From assembly GCA_035946615.1 (NCBI GenBank), contig DASYZB010000048.1, positions 17,700-81,699 of the forward strand: DNA of 64,000 nucleotides, read 5' to 3'. Positions 25,497-35,507 of the stretch are shown here, one piece after another. Position numbers and translations under genes: made by a program. Position 1 is the stretch's first letter. Each line of letters starts with the position of its first letter. The DNA comes from Verrucomicrobiia bacterium (GTDB lineage: Bacteria > Verrucomicrobiota > Verrucomicrobiia > Limisphaerales > UBA8199). The notes beneath the pieces were generated by a model. That model had not been told where the DNA came from, searched no databases, and worked only from the letters and a program-made list of their open reading frames with translations.

Positions 25497-27338
25497 TCAC
25501 CAGATTCTTAAGATCCGTTCACCAGGGCTGCTGTTTTCGAACGGGCCGGGGATGGGATGGGTTCTGTTCCGTTTGCTGCCAAAATAATCCGTGCCAATTT
25601 CCAGCGGTGAACGATCGGGATTGTCGTAGGGCAGTCCGGGAACCGTTGCCTTGCCGAGCAGCGCAGATGTCACCAAAGATGTCCTTGCTTGCTTTGGTTC
25701 AGGACCCCATTTGAGCTGAAGCAGGACCCGCCCGTTGTCTTGCAGAATTTTTGCGATAGGATTGAATTGGGCCAGTGAAAGGCAGTTCGATTCGTTGTTG
25801 TAACCTTGCGCGCCGTTGTAGAAGACATTCCCACCGGTGTGGAGCTGGAACTCGCCCTGGGTATAGGTCCTGAGGCCGAAATTCGGCTCAGACGGGCCCC
25901 GGCCAATGAAGATATTATTGTAAAAACGGTCGTCCCCACCCCGGACGTTGACCAGGCCCGAGATGGCCGTCGAGTGTGCGACGAGGAACGGTGTGGAACG
26001 GTTAGGCTCAGGCCGGTTCATGATTCTGCCGGCAAATAGATTATGCGCGTACGCCCCGCCCTCCGACATGTCCGAGAGGCTGGTAGCGGACAGGAACAGG
26101 TTGTTATCCACGACAAAAGGCCCGTGATCCACCTCGACGAACAGGTCTTCGGCGGCGTTGTCCTGAAAGAGGTTGCCCGAGACGCGCGTGCCTTGGGCCA
26201 TCCAATCCAGCCACAGACCCCGGCAGGTGTGGGAGATGTGATTGCCGCGGATAAGGGCATCTATCGCTGCGTGAAATTTAATACCGGCCATCTCGGCGCC
26301 GGAGAAGAGGCTGCGGACGTGAATCTCATGAATGTTGTTGCCCGTAATGGTGCTGAATGCAGCGCCCAGGCTTCCGACGATGCCCGCTTGTTCGCAGTGC
26401 GAGATATCGTTGTTGCGAATTAAATGATGGCCGATGGTTTCTTTGTTCCAGCCGTTTTGAAGGGCGCGTTCGATGGTTTTCACGTAGCCCTGCGCCGTGT
26501 TGGCCGATGTGTTGTCCCATTGATCGCCGTATTTTCCGAGCGAGATGCCGCAGCAGACCGAATAGCTGATTATATTGTGTTCGATAATCCAACCTTTGCT
26601 CCAATGCGTGCCAATCAATCCGATCTGCTCGGCTGTCGGGGGCGCCCAAGGTGTGGCAGCCTGGCTCAGTGTCAGACCGCGCACTGTGATAAAGTTGAGA
26701 CCGGGCTGGTCCGGGTAGAAGACGGCGCGTCGCACGTTGATTTCGACGAGCGCTTCGTTGGGATTACTAACTCCCTTGAACTGGGCCCACAGGGTGGTGT
26801 TCTCGTGGTCCACGCGTCCGAACCAGAGCGGTTGATTGCCGGGGGGCTTGAAGAGGTCCTGGAGGCTGGCGGCCTCGGTCAACCAATCGCCATTGAGATA
26901 AACTGCACCCGTGTGATGCTCGCGGCTTTTTGGGTCGAACCAATCCCCATGAATGACGTCGCTATAAGGGTTAAAATCGCCAAAGAAGGAGTTTGGCAGC
27001 GTGACTTTCCAGACCTCTTCCTGAACCTTGACCCATTGTTTGATAACTTCCGAGCCTTTAATCTCAACGTGCTCGCCCGGGGCTGCCTGAAAAACGATTC
27101 GCTTGGCATCTGAGATGCCGCCGCGCGGCGGATTGACACGCTCGCGATAAACTCCCGCGTGTATGGTGACCACGTCCCCCGGTTGGGTCAACTGCGCGGC
27201 ACGCTGGATGGTGCGGAGCGGCGCTTTTTTAGTGCCGGGACTGGCGTCATTACCGTTCTGCGCAACATGCAACTGGGTAGCAGAGACGCCAGACGCAACG
27301 AGCCCGATCAGCAGGATGGAGTAAATACTTTGATTCAT
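25497..27338 (-). CDS. Secreted right-handed beta-helix glycosidase, GH141-like
   Basis: 613 residues with signal peptide (MNQSIYSILLIGLVASGVSA). A DUF1565-like start (LHVAQNGNDASPGTKKAPLR then TIQRAAQLTQPGDVVTIHAG) is followed by parallel beta-helix rungs with repeated NN/GN turns (HLIRNNDISHCEQAG, TGNNIHEIHV, RGNHISHTCRGLWLDWMAQG). The combination matches GH141-type proteins, whose characterised members act on fucose- or xylose-bearing side chains of pectin and xylan. Last gene of the minus-strand operon headed by the ROK kinase, 88 bases after the GH38 gene. The family call rests on remembered resemblance and is moderate. Confidence 0.7.
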   Translation of the reverse strand: MNQSIYSILLIGLVASGVSATQLHVAQNGNDASPGTKKAPLRTIQRAAQLTQPGDVVTIHAGVYRERVNPPRGGISDAKRIVFQAAPGEHVEIKGSEVIKQWVKVQEEVWKVTLPNSFFGDFNPYSDVIHGDWFDPKSREHHTGAVYLNGDWLTEAASLQDLFKPPGNQPLWFGRVDHENTTLWAQFKGVSNPNEALVEINVRRAVFYPDQPGLNFITVRGLTLSQAATPWAPPTAEQIGLIGTHWSKGWIIEHNIISYSVCCGISLGKYGDQWDNTSANTAQGYVKTIERALQNGWNKETIGHHLIRNNDISHCEQAGIVGSLGAAFSTITGNNIHEIHVRSLFSGAEMAGIKFHAAIDALIRGNHISHTCRGLWLDWMAQGTRVSGNLFQDNAAEDLFVEVDHGPFVVDNNLFLSATSLSDMSEGGAYAHNLFAGRIMNRPEPNRSTPFLVAHSTAISGLVNVRGGDDRFYNNIFIGRGPSEPNFGLRTYTQGEFQLHTGGNVFYNGAQGYNNESNCLSLAQFNPIAKILQDNGRVLLQLKWGPEPKQARTSLVTSALLGKATVPGLPYDNPDRSPLEIGTDYFGSKRNRTHPIPGPFENSSPGERILRIW

Positions 27339-27426
27339 TTACCAAAGCTTTGTTGGCCCAAGACGACTTCGAGTTATCGCGCTGCCACTGCATCCAGCGG
27401 CTCTTGTTTTCCACATCCAGAAAGCA

Positions 27427-30400
27427 TCAAATCTGTCCTTTAACTTTAACCATCAATTTCATTGTTAAAATCTGGTGCGGATGAATGTGGAACCGGACGC
27501 TGTTTTGGCCGATTTCCAATTTCTTTCCCGGCGTCTCGACGGCATTGGCTTCTCTGGCTGAAACAATGGTCATCCGGGGAAGTTTCAAGATTCCGTCAGC
27601 TTCCAATCCGGCTATTTCAAGGATGCGCACGACCAGTCCTTGGCCATCCTCGGCGCATTTAAACGCCGTCATTGCAAGGCCCGCCGGCGAAAGGGAAGCG
27701 AAACTGGCTTTCCCGGGCGGCAGGGTTCCGCGAAGACCGGGCAATTTGTCACTCTTTTTAAGCTCGGCCACTTCCAAGGGGCAACGCGTCTCGATGCCAA
27801 ACCGTTCGGCCTGGGCCGGGTCAAAGGGCGGCCCGCTGGTGATCACGTAACGATACGACAGTTCCGCGGAATTCTTGCCGGCCCACTTGGGCGACCAGTA
27901 GTTGTTCAGCGCGTAAGAAAAGACGACGGGAGTGTGGTTGGTGAACTGCGGGGCCCAGCGGCCACGATTGATGTCGCCCAGGCACACCAGCGGCGCGTCC
28001 ACCGCCGCAAGGTCCACCGAAGCACTGCCATCCTCGACATTCACCACACTTTGGATCGCAAACCAATCACTACAGCCGCCTTCGAGCAAGTCCTTGGCGG
28101 GATTCACGAAACCGTCGGCAATATCGTAGCGGAACGTCGGCTTCGGCATTGCCCAAGGAAAGGCGAAATAACAAGCCTGCTTGGAATAGAGCAAGTCCAC
28201 CTGAATGTGATCGCTTATTTCAATCTCCTTCACGTCGTCGGGCAGCAAAATATCCGTTGAGATCCGGGGCGTGTGCGTGGCCGAAGCGGTCATGCGAATT
28301 TTCGGGCCCCATGGGGTTTTTTCAATACCAATCAGAACCCCACGCTCCGCCGGGTGAATGACCAGTTGAGGCTCGGGCAGCCAGTGAAAGGGGTGCAGCA
28401 ACCGCGACTGTTCTCCGCCGCTGACGAAAAGATATTCATTGGCCAAGTACGGACTGGCGGAATCTACGAGCTCTCGTTCCAGTTGCTTGTCATAAATGCT
28501 CTTGATGGCGGCGTGCTCGGCATCCAGGGTGATCCTGTAAAAGCGATTCTCCACGACGTTACTGGCCGTTTGCTCGGCGGGACTGGACTGGAGGGTGGGG
28601 CCGTGCCCGAGATGATAGACCTTGTAACCGGCTGGTGGAACGTCCCGCGCCCAAAAGCGGATGGCCTGGTAGCCATTGGTCCCATCGAGCATCTCGTAGC
28701 CCACCGGATGTCCGGTGGCCACGTCGGTCAGGGTTGCCCCGTCATTCAATTGGAAACCGACCAGCCCGCTTCGCTGCCAACTCAGGGGATTGAACACAAT
28801 CAGGTCTTGGCCTTCGGTTTGTATCTGGTCGGCGAGTTGGCTCATGCTGTGACGCATCCACTTGTCGATCTCCTCTGCTGCCCGGAGGGTGTAATTCTGT
28901 TTCTCATTGACCACGCCGATCACCTCGTCGCGAGCCGGTTGAGTCGCGGTGTTGCCCGTGCCGAAGTTATGTTCGCCATAGAGGAGCAAATTCCGCCAGA
29001 TGTCGTGATCCAATTCGCGCGCAAAACGCAGGTTGGGGTCCGTGGTGGTGGTGAGGGTGGCCAGCGTTTCCGCGCTGAGGGCGCGCGTTTGGTTGGCGCG
29101 GTCGCGCGCGGTGGCTGCGGCGAGAATGCCAAAGTTATCGGCCCAGTAAGCGCCCCCGGTGCCGCGCACCACCGGGAGGCTCTCGCCGTAATGTTTTTCA
29201 ATGTATTGAAAGAACTCCGAAAAGCGGCAGGTGATAAGCCTGGGATAGGCAAAGTGTGCGTTCCAGCGTTCCACGAAAGCCGCGTCATCATAGTCCGTGG
29301 GCAGGTTTTCGACCTGGGTGCCATAAACCAGCACGGCGTCGGGCTTGTAATCGGCCAGTTCGTAGGCGCGAAGGAACCGCGCTACACCGCCCCTGCCCGA
29401 TTCAATGGTGGGCGGCAGGCCGCAAAGGGCTTTGAGTTGATGGTAATGGGCGGAGAACCAAGCGAGCACGCGCTGCCCATCCGGCCCTTCCCACCAAAAA
29501 GGCGAGCGCACATTCCAATGTCCACTCGCGAGCAACGGGCCGCGGTCCTGGTTGCCACCATCGGCAAAGTACCGGATGCCAGCCGACGCCAGAATCGAAG
29601 GGATCGACCAGGAAACCGAAGGAACATCCGAAATGAGCGCGAAATCAAATGGAATGCCAAAGCGTTTTTGCAGCTCCCTGCCGTAGTAGAGATTGCGAAT
29701 GTTTCCTTCGAGCGAGGGATACGCGGTGGCGGGACAATCGTAAAAGCCATTCACCGCAATTTGCCCCGCGCGGACGTGGGGCTCGATTCGGGCGATATCG
29801 CGAGGTGAACGCCAGTCCAGCCATTGGTCCATCACCCAGCCGCCATCGAAGTTGAAACGATAATCCGGATGCTGCTCCAAAACGTTCAGTAACTGATCTG
29901 CGTTGCGCGCATGCAACTCGGCTACCTTGGCGCGATAATCCGTGTAGCCGACGTCCATGTGCTCGTGCGGCGCGTAGTAAAGTTTCCACTTTCGCGCCGG
30001 GACGAAATTCACAGCGAAAGTGTGTTCATTGGCGGCTGAATTATGGTCTGGCAAATTGTCCGACAACACAATTTGGGCGGTGCATGCCGGCTCTTGGCCG
30101 GGAACTAGCATCGTGTAGCGTGCTTCGCCAAATTCAGCGGGCTTTGGGACTTTGAATTGCGTGGTGAACCTGCCAATGGTCACGCGCGCCTCACCGCCGG
30201 GCCACTCGCTTGGAAAGCTGATGGTCAACGGGCATTCTTCCTCGACACTTTTCGCGGTCTTGCGATAGAAAACGGACGGCGTCAGGCGGACCTGCACCTT
30301 TGCATCCCATGTGGCATTCGGGTCGTGTGTGAGCGCGAGAGAATCGTAATAGAAGCCGGAATCGCCATCGCCGCCCACATTTTGGTTGGTGACGACTACC

Positions 30401-30936
30401 GGCGGGTCATCCACGCCCGCAAATGTGATGCGATTTTTCCCCGCGCGAAAACAGGACGCGGGCAGGGCAATCTTGCGCCCTGCCACCGAACGGATGGGAT
30501 TGAATTCGTCGCTGATGGCGCCAAGGGCGAACATCGGCTCTGGCTCGAAGTAATAGCGGCCGCGCTGGCCGTTGACTTCCAATTCCAAGGCCGGCGTGCG
30601 CGGTTGGCGAAACAACAGATTCAAGTCCAAATAAAAAATCCCGCGCAGGGCGGGGGCTGGAAGATTGAAATCCAACGAATAGCGATAGAGATGTTGCCCA
30701 AAGGCGCCGTTGCCCGAAGCGGGTTGGAAATGCGGCCATTGCCCGGCTTCGTTCCCGGTTCCGATTTGCACCACGACTGAAGGGTGGGCGCGAATGTTCA
30801 TGGCCGTGTTGAATTCATGGTCAGAGCGATCCGGCTCGCCCAAATTCCAAATCCGCTCTTCGGTTGCGAACAAAGGCATCGCCGAGAGCAACACGACCGA
30901 GGCAAGCGCAGGGAATAATTTATATGGCGCGCGCAC
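27427..30936 (-). CDS. Secreted GH38 alpha-mannosidase-like enzyme
   Basis: 1169 residues with signal peptide (about 1-25). Residues 28-215 (WNLGEPDRSDHEFN onward) form a carbohydrate-binding-like domain resembling that of rhamnogalacturonan lyases. The GH38 catalytic domain follows: HEHMDVGYTDY (H326 and D328 as zinc ligands), ISDVPSVSWSIP with the likely nucleophile aspartate, and GEHNFGTGN. The C-terminal beta-sandwich typical of the family (VVENRFYRITLDAEHAAIKS) completes it. It would release alpha-linked mannose outside the cytoplasm. Located 58 bases after the GH2 gene in the same operon. Confidence 0.85.
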   Translation of the reverse strand: MRAPYKLFPALASVVLLSAMPLFATEERIWNLGEPDRSDHEFNTAMNIRAHPSVVVQIGTGNEAGQWPHFQPASGNGAFGQHLYRYSLDFNLPAPALRGIFYLDLNLLFRQPRTPALELEVNGQRGRYYFEPEPMFALGAISDEFNPIRSVAGRKIALPASCFRAGKNRITFAGVDDPPVVVTNQNVGGDGDSGFYYDSLALTHDPNATWDAKVQVRLTPSVFYRKTAKSVEEECPLTISFPSEWPGGEARVTIGRFTTQFKVPKPAEFGEARYTMLVPGQEPACTAQIVLSDNLPDHNSAANEHTFAVNFVPARKWKLYYAPHEHMDVGYTDYRAKVAELHARNADQLLNVLEQHPDYRFNFDGGWVMDQWLDWRSPRDIARIEPHVRAGQIAVNGFYDCPATAYPSLEGNIRNLYYGRELQKRFGIPFDFALISDVPSVSWSIPSILASAGIRYFADGGNQDRGPLLASGHWNVRSPFWWEGPDGQRVLAWFSAHYHQLKALCGLPPTIESGRGGVARFLRAYELADYKPDAVLVYGTQVENLPTDYDDAAFVERWNAHFAYPRLITCRFSEFFQYIEKHYGESLPVVRGTGGAYWADNFGILAAATARDRANQTRALSAETLATLTTTTDPNLRFARELDHDIWRNLLLYGEHNFGTGNTATQPARDEVIGVVNEKQNYTLRAAEEIDKWMRHSMSQLADQIQTEGQDLIVFNPLSWQRSGLVGFQLNDGATLTDVATGHPVGYEMLDGTNGYQAIRFWARDVPPAGYKVYHLGHGPTLQSSPAEQTASNVVENRFYRITLDAEHAAIKSIYDKQLERELVDSASPYLANEYLFVSGGEQSRLLHPFHWLPEPQLVIHPAERGVLIGIEKTPWGPKIRMTASATHTPRISTDILLPDDVKEIEISDHIQVDLLYSKQACYFAFPWAMPKPTFRYDIADGFVNPAKDLLEGGCSDWFAIQSVVNVEDGSASVDLAAVDAPLVCLGDINRGRWAPQFTNHTPVVFSYALNNYWSPKWAGKNSAELSYRYVITSGPPFDPAQAERFGIETRCPLEVAELKKSDKLPGLRGTLPPGKASFASLSPAGLAMTAFKCAEDGQGLVVRILEIAGLEADGILKLPRMTIVSAREANAVETPGKKLEIGQNSVRFHIHPHQILTMKLMVKVKGQI

Positions 30937-30994
30937 AATGGGATTTCGAGTGAGGGCTAATCAACACGAATTTTCTTCTTTTCCTCACGCTGAG

Positions 30995-33538
30995 CTATGA
31001 GAAGACCTCAAGTTCGCGAATTGCATGGCCCCATTGCGTCGCTCGCTTGACGCACCAGATGCGGACATGCCGCGCCCTGAGGGGAGCAAGTTTAATTTCG
31101 CTGACACCGCCTTTGCAGTTTTTCTCCGTGAACACGCCAATCCAGTTCTGGCCGTCAGACGAGACTTGGACCTCAAATTCCCTCGAGTAGGCCCGTTCCC
31201 AAGTGATGCGAACACGGCTAATCGTGGAAAGCTCGCCCAAGTCCACCGCGAGCCAGGCAGGATCAGCAAAGGTCGAAGACCAGTAGGTGGCTGTATCGCC
31301 GTCCACCGCGTTGGCCGGCAAGTATTCTTTGGCTTGACTCGAGGACGCTGAGGCCGGTTTGCGATAAGCCAAGCCCAACGCCCTCGGGCCGATCGTCTCC
31401 AATTCGCGCACACTATGGACGGTTTGACCATCCACGCCGCGCAATGCGGCATCGAGCACATATTGGCCCGGCGATTTGGGCCAAGTCACCTCGAACTCTA
31501 TTGTCGCCTGGCCGAAAGCTCCAACACTTGCTTCCTGCTTCATCTCGAAAATCGAGACTGCCTCCTGAGCCTTGTAGAGCCGCAGACTGACAGAGCCGCC
31601 CCAAGGCCGGTCGAGATCGTCGATAAGGATGATCGGCACGCGCGATTGGGTCTTGCAAATGTTCCTGTCCTTCCAGAAATCCACCATCAGCCCCACGGGA
31701 GCGAACGCGTCGCGTACGTAACGGTAAAACTCAGGCTCCCATTGGAGCTCCTCGACGCCGCCCGGTTTCCAATGGTCGCAGGTCTGCCCGTCCGGCCTCG
31801 AATAACCCAGCATGGTGAAATGAAGCACTGCGGCCGCTTTACGATGAGCACGCCAAAATTCGGTGTCCGCGGCCAGCCAGGTGGCCTGCATATGGAAGCG
31901 TTGCGCGGCGGTGGCCCGTTCGCCCAGCACAACGCGGTACAGCTCGCGCGTTAGAGTCGTCGGTGTGCCGTCCCGGTTGACCCAATGCCAGCCGTATTCA
32001 TTGATAATGACGGCGTGTTTGCCATCGTTATGAACTTGATTGCCTTGGGGGACAGGGTCGGTCGTAGCCAGGTCAGATAGCCGGAAATTAGGATTAAAGT
32101 GGTAGGGATGAGACTCGAATACGTCGCCTGGCTCCATCGGATCAGAGTAACTATTGTCCCAGGGCCGATGAGACAGGTCGAGGTCCCGGACCTTTTTGAT
32201 GGCCAGGCCCGTTTCGGGACTGGCCGTTTCGTTGCTGGCGTCCCACACGACGACGCAGGGATGGTTCCACCGCTCTCTCATCCACTCGGCATATTCGAGG
32301 GCCAGTTCGCCGCTCTTCAATTCCTTGGGCCAGGTGCTCCAGCCCGAACCGCCATACCAGACCGGAAACTCGTCCTGGATGAGGATGCCAAGCTCGTCGG
32401 CGGCGTCATACCACGCCTCGGGCGGAAAACCGATGCAGCAACGGAGGCTATTCCAGTGCATCTGCTTAACCCGCTGAAGGAGCAGCCGCACCCACGCGTT
32501 GCGCCAGGGCAAGTCCTTGCACTGGCTGTCCTCGAAAAACCGGTAAAGCGTGATGTTACTCCCGCGCATGAAATACGGTTTGCCATTCAGCCTCGCATGG
32601 CCTGTTGCAGGATCGAACCTGAGTTCCCGCATCCCGAAGCGGGTCTGGAATCGATCAGCGCCGTTTTCGGCCTCCAGCGTGTAGAGGAATGGCTCCTCCG
32701 GCGACCATAGGTGGCAGCCAGCGACGGGAATACGCACATCAACGGTTGTCTCCGCGCCTTTCTCAATGCTCAAGGACTCGGTGCTCAGGCGTCCAGCTTC
32801 ACGGCCCGATTTGGCCTCGCGCACGGTGAAATTAACCACGGTGCGTACCGCCTCCCCATCGTTGCGCAGGACCGCTTGCACGCGCACGGCGCCCGTGGCG
32901 ATGTCCGGCGCAGCCTGCACCTGCGTGAAGTGGGGCGTGCCGGAGAGGATCAGCTCCACGGAATCGAAGATGCCGGGAATGTACCGCTCTTTCTCGTAGT
33001 CGAATCCGTTTGGAAAGCGTGGTCCCACCGCATCGCGATCCGCCCCGACCCGGATCAGCAACTCGTTCTGACCGGCTTTCAAGGCAGCCTTCGCGTCGAA
33101 ACAGCCCGCGGTGAAGCTTGGCAAATGATCACCAAGCACTTGGCCATTCAGGATCACTCGCGTGCCGAACATGGCCTTGCGGACCTTCAGCAAAGCAACG
33201 GCGCGCAGCGGTTGATCGAGTCGGAATGTGCGCCGGTACCAAAACGCGTCACGCTTGGGGTCTTTCTGGTTAATTTTGTTCCGCTCGGTGACCTTCGGCC
33301 CTGGTGGGTTGGCAAACTCCGGGGTGGCCAGCGCGACCAAGCCAGGCACCGGCACTGTGCGTTCAAAGGAGACGGGAACCTGGTCCATTTTTCCTTCGGC
33401 AATCTGCCAGGTTCCATCGAGCGAAAGGACGTTGCGCAGCCGTTCTGGCGCGCTATTCACAGCCTGCAACCCAAGGCATAAGAGGGCCACGGAGGCCAGG
33501 CCGGTCAGCCCTCGGGATGGGTGCCGTTGTGTTCTCAT
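30995..33538 (-). CDS. Secreted GH2-family glycosidase with C-terminal F5/8-type (CBM32-like) domain
   Basis: 847 residues; signal peptide MRTQRHPSRGLTGLASVALL. Sugar-binding, Ig-like and TIM-barrel domains of GH2 follow in order. The catalytic acid/base is E437 in ASNETA and the nucleophile E514 in IINEYGWHW. A discoidin-like domain (about 700-847) starts PASASSSQAKEYLPANAVDG and holds YWSSTFADPAWLAVDLGE. Substrate could be beta-galactoside, beta-mannoside or beta-glucuronide; the sugar genes around suggest mannose or galactose. Its ATG overlaps the stop of the upstream cupin gene by one base (TAATG), which fixes the start at 33538 and means secretion signal and coupling agree. Confidence 0.88.
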   Translation of the reverse strand: MRTQRHPSRGLTGLASVALLCLGLQAVNSAPERLRNVLSLDGTWQIAEGKMDQVPVSFERTVPVPGLVALATPEFANPPGPKVTERNKINQKDPKRDAFWYRRTFRLDQPLRAVALLKVRKAMFGTRVILNGQVLGDHLPSFTAGCFDAKAALKAGQNELLIRVGADRDAVGPRFPNGFDYEKERYIPGIFDSVELILSGTPHFTQVQAAPDIATGAVRVQAVLRNDGEAVRTVVNFTVREAKSGREAGRLSTESLSIEKGAETTVDVRIPVAGCHLWSPEEPFLYTLEAENGADRFQTRFGMRELRFDPATGHARLNGKPYFMRGSNITLYRFFEDSQCKDLPWRNAWVRLLLQRVKQMHWNSLRCCIGFPPEAWYDAADELGILIQDEFPVWYGGSGWSTWPKELKSGELALEYAEWMRERWNHPCVVVWDASNETASPETGLAIKKVRDLDLSHRPWDNSYSDPMEPGDVFESHPYHFNPNFRLSDLATTDPVPQGNQVHNDGKHAVIINEYGWHWVNRDGTPTTLTRELYRVVLGERATAAQRFHMQATWLAADTEFWRAHRKAAAVLHFTMLGYSRPDGQTCDHWKPGGVEELQWEPEFYRYVRDAFAPVGLMVDFWKDRNICKTQSRVPIILIDDLDRPWGGSVSLRLYKAQEAVSIFEMKQEASVGAFGQATIEFEVTWPKSPGQYVLDAALRGVDGQTVHSVRELETIGPRALGLAYRKPASASSSQAKEYLPANAVDGDTATYWSSTFADPAWLAVDLGELSTISRVRITWERAYSREFEVQVSSDGQNWIGVFTEKNCKGGVSEIKLAPLRARHVRIWCVKRATQWGHAIRELEVFS

Positions 33539-33921
33539 TAGGCCCTTGCGTAATCGTCCGAGTACCGGGTGATGTCCTCCTGTTGCCAATTGCCAAAGGC
33601 TACCTCCAAGACGCGCACCGGTTCGGCCCCAACACAAGACAGACGGTGCTTTTCCCCGACGGCAATCCAGATTTCATCGCCGGCGCGATAATCTCTCTCG
33701 GCGTCGCCGACCTGCACTCGCGCGCCATCGTCCATGATAATCCATAACTCGGCGCGACCGGTGTGGGATTGCAGGCTGAGCCGCTGGCCGGGGCTTACCG
33801 TCATCAAGCTCACGGTGCAGTCCTGGTTAAGAGCATATTGTTTGAAACAGCCCCAAGGACGCTCGACAAGACCGACTCGATGTTTTTCGTCGGGAATAGG
33901 CTTTGAGACATGGTTCTTCAT
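33538..33921 (-). CDS. Cupin protein resembling the C-terminal domain of type II mannose-6-phosphate isomerase
   Basis: 127 residues, a single cupin. It carries the type II phosphomannose isomerase pattern RPWGCF, then VSPGQRLSLQSHTGRAELWI and VGEKHRLSC, including the metal-binding H, Q and E positions. Small stand-alone proteins of this kind are annotated as mannose-6-phosphate isomerases. It would interconvert mannose-6-phosphate and fructose-6-phosphate in the cytoplasm. ATG 33921 overlaps the stop of the upstream phosphoglucose isomerase gene (ATGA). Confidence 0.8.
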   Translation of the reverse strand: MKNHVSKPIPDEKHRVGLVERPWGCFKQYALNQDCTVSLMTVSPGQRLSLQSHTGRAELWIIMDDGARVQVGDAERDYRAGDEIWIAVGEKHRLSCVGAEPVRVLEVAFGNWQQEDITRYSDDYARA

Positions 33922-34490
33922 AAGACGCCTTTTCTTTCGACCATGATGGGCCGGCCATCGTGCTCGATGACAACGCACCGAAAATTCCTGCTGGCAATCG
34001 CATCGTAGTCATGCCCGGCTTTTGCGGGATAAATGCCCAGATAGCTCAATGGCGCCTGGCCCGTATTCATCGTGCGATGCGCAGTTTTGCCTGGGACATA
34101 CACCACTTGGTTGGAGCGCAAAGGCGCCATTTGGCTCTCGCCGGTGGCCTCATCCTCCAACAGCATCACGCCTTGGCCGCTCAGGCCAATATAAATCTCC
34201 GCCGCCTCGCGCCACGCATGCAGGTGGCCCTTGGTCATGAAGTACTCGTCCCCCACCCTTCCGGGCATAATCAGGCCAACGGCATAATTCAAATCACCCG
34301 GGCCACTCCCCAGCTCAGCCGCGGCAACGCTGTACAGCACAGGATTGCCCAGCGCCAGCGTGCGCTCATAAGCGGCCAGGTCAACGAAGCAGCCCCGCAA
34401 GTCGCTTAAATGGCGCTCGACTTTGACCAAACCCGAAATCGTTCCGTTTGCGGGATCAAAGCTGGAAAGGATTTGCTTGGAGTTGAACAT
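33918..34490 (-). CDS. pgiA: Cupin-type (archaeal-type) glucose-6-phosphate isomerase
   Basis: 190 residues matching the cupin phosphoglucose isomerase family, unrelated to the common PGI fold. The metal site H-x-H-x6-E-x-Y is seen as KGHLHAWREAAEIY, followed by GLSGQGVMLLEDE and VVYVPGKTAHRTMNTG with the third metal histidine. It would convert glucose-6-phosphate to fructose-6-phosphate, or act on mannose-6-phosphate. Starts 6 bases after the ROK kinase stop and is coupled by ATGA to the next cupin gene. Confidence 0.87.
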   Translation of the reverse strand: MFNSKQILSSFDPANGTISGLVKVERHLSDLRGCFVDLAAYERTLALGNPVLYSVAAAELGSGPGDLNYAVGLIMPGRVGDEYFMTKGHLHAWREAAEIYIGLSGQGVMLLEDEATGESQMAPLRSNQVVYVPGKTAHRTMNTGQAPLSYLGIYPAKAGHDYDAIASRNFRCVVIEHDGRPIMVERKGVL

Positions 34491-34496
34491 TCGTAG

Positions 34497-35507
34497 TTAC
34501 TGAGGCGTTCGGGTCGGATGGTTAGGTGCTCCTGCGAGGGTACAGTCGGACTGGCGCTCCGGCGTGAGGCCCAATTGCTCTTGGACCAACCATTCGGCGG
34601 CAACGAGCCCTGCCAGGTCGCCCAACTGGGACGCCACCACTCGCACCTTGCCCCAGGTGGTGTGCGCATGGCGTGAAACGTAGCTCGCCACCGCAGGCAG
34701 GATGACATCCGCGCTGGCCATGATGCCGCCGCCCAAGATCAACATCTCCGGATCGTAAGCGTGGATAAGATTGACCGCCAGCGCACTCCATACCTGAATG
34801 CTGTGATCGCGCAAAGCGACGGCGCACTCATCGCCAGAGGCGGAGTGCTTAAAGATCAACTCGTAATCGAGCGTTGTGGCATTGCGCATGGAGCTGTGCT
34901 CGAAATCGCGCAAACCGCTTGCCATCTCCAGGAGAAACGCCGTGGAGGCTTCGGCCTCCGCGCAGCCGATATTGCCGCAATTGCAGGCGCGTCCACCGTA
35001 GCGCACAGTCGAATGGCCGCAGAGCACACCGGCCTGCCCGTGTTTTCCTCGGAGTACATTGCCCTCAATTATAGCGGCCGTGCCGAGACCGGTTCCAAGG
35101 GTAATCATCGCCAGATTATCCACGCCCCGGCCCGCCCCAGCGCGCCATTCGCCGATCAGCGCCATGCGCGCATCGTTTTCAATTGCCAATGGCAGCCCCA
35201 ATTCCTTCAATGCCCAAGACCGCAGGTCTATATGAGGCGCGTCGGTAAACTTTCCGTATTCGGCCAGCACGCGGCCACTGCCCGTATCCACCAGACTTGG
35301 AAACGCAACGCTGATGCCGCCGCAATTCGCCAGCGAGATGTTCTGTTTCTCTAAAAGGCGCAGCCAGACAGCCTTGAGCATCGGCAGTTGCGGCCTCAGG
35401 CCCTGCTGCGACTTCGCCGGCTTCAGTGCCTGCGCCAACACCTGGGCCTGACGCACCAGGCCAATCTTCAACCGCGTTCCGCCCAAATCGCATGCCAGCA
35501 CGGTCAT
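34497..35507 (-). CDS. ROK-family sugar kinase
   Basis: 336 residues. Phosphate-binding start MTVLACDLGGTRLKIGLV, the sugar-binding ENDARMALIGEW, the GTGLGTAAI loop, and the zinc-binding ROK signature GGRACNCGNIGCAE are all present. It would phosphorylate a hexose such as glucose, mannose or N-acetylmannosamine; substrate unknown. ATG 35507 has AAAGGTGA about 7 bases upstream. First gene of the six-gene operon ROK, pgiA, cupin, GH2, GH38, GH141-like. Confidence 0.87.
   Translation of the reverse strand: MTVLACDLGGTRLKIGLVRQAQVLAQALKPAKSQQGLRPQLPMLKAVWLRLLEKQNISLANCGGISVAFPSLVDTGSGRVLAEYGKFTDAPHIDLRSWALKELGLPLAIENDARMALIGEWRAGAGRGVDNLAMITLGTGLGTAAIIEGNVLRGKHGQAGVLCGHSTVRYGGRACNCGNIGCAEAEASTAFLLEMASGLRDFEHSSMRNATTLDYELIFKHSASGDECAVALRDHSIQVWSALAVNLIHAYDPEMLILGGGIMASADVILPAVASYVSRHAHTTWGKVRVVASQLGDLAGLVAAEWLVQEQLGLTPERQSDCTLAGAPNHPTRTPQ

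Noticed and set aside
28273..29808. 511-codon open frame on the plus strand
   Set aside because: It is the antisense of the GH38 gene, whose protein has clear family motifs; the antisense translation has none. A GC-rich shadow frame.
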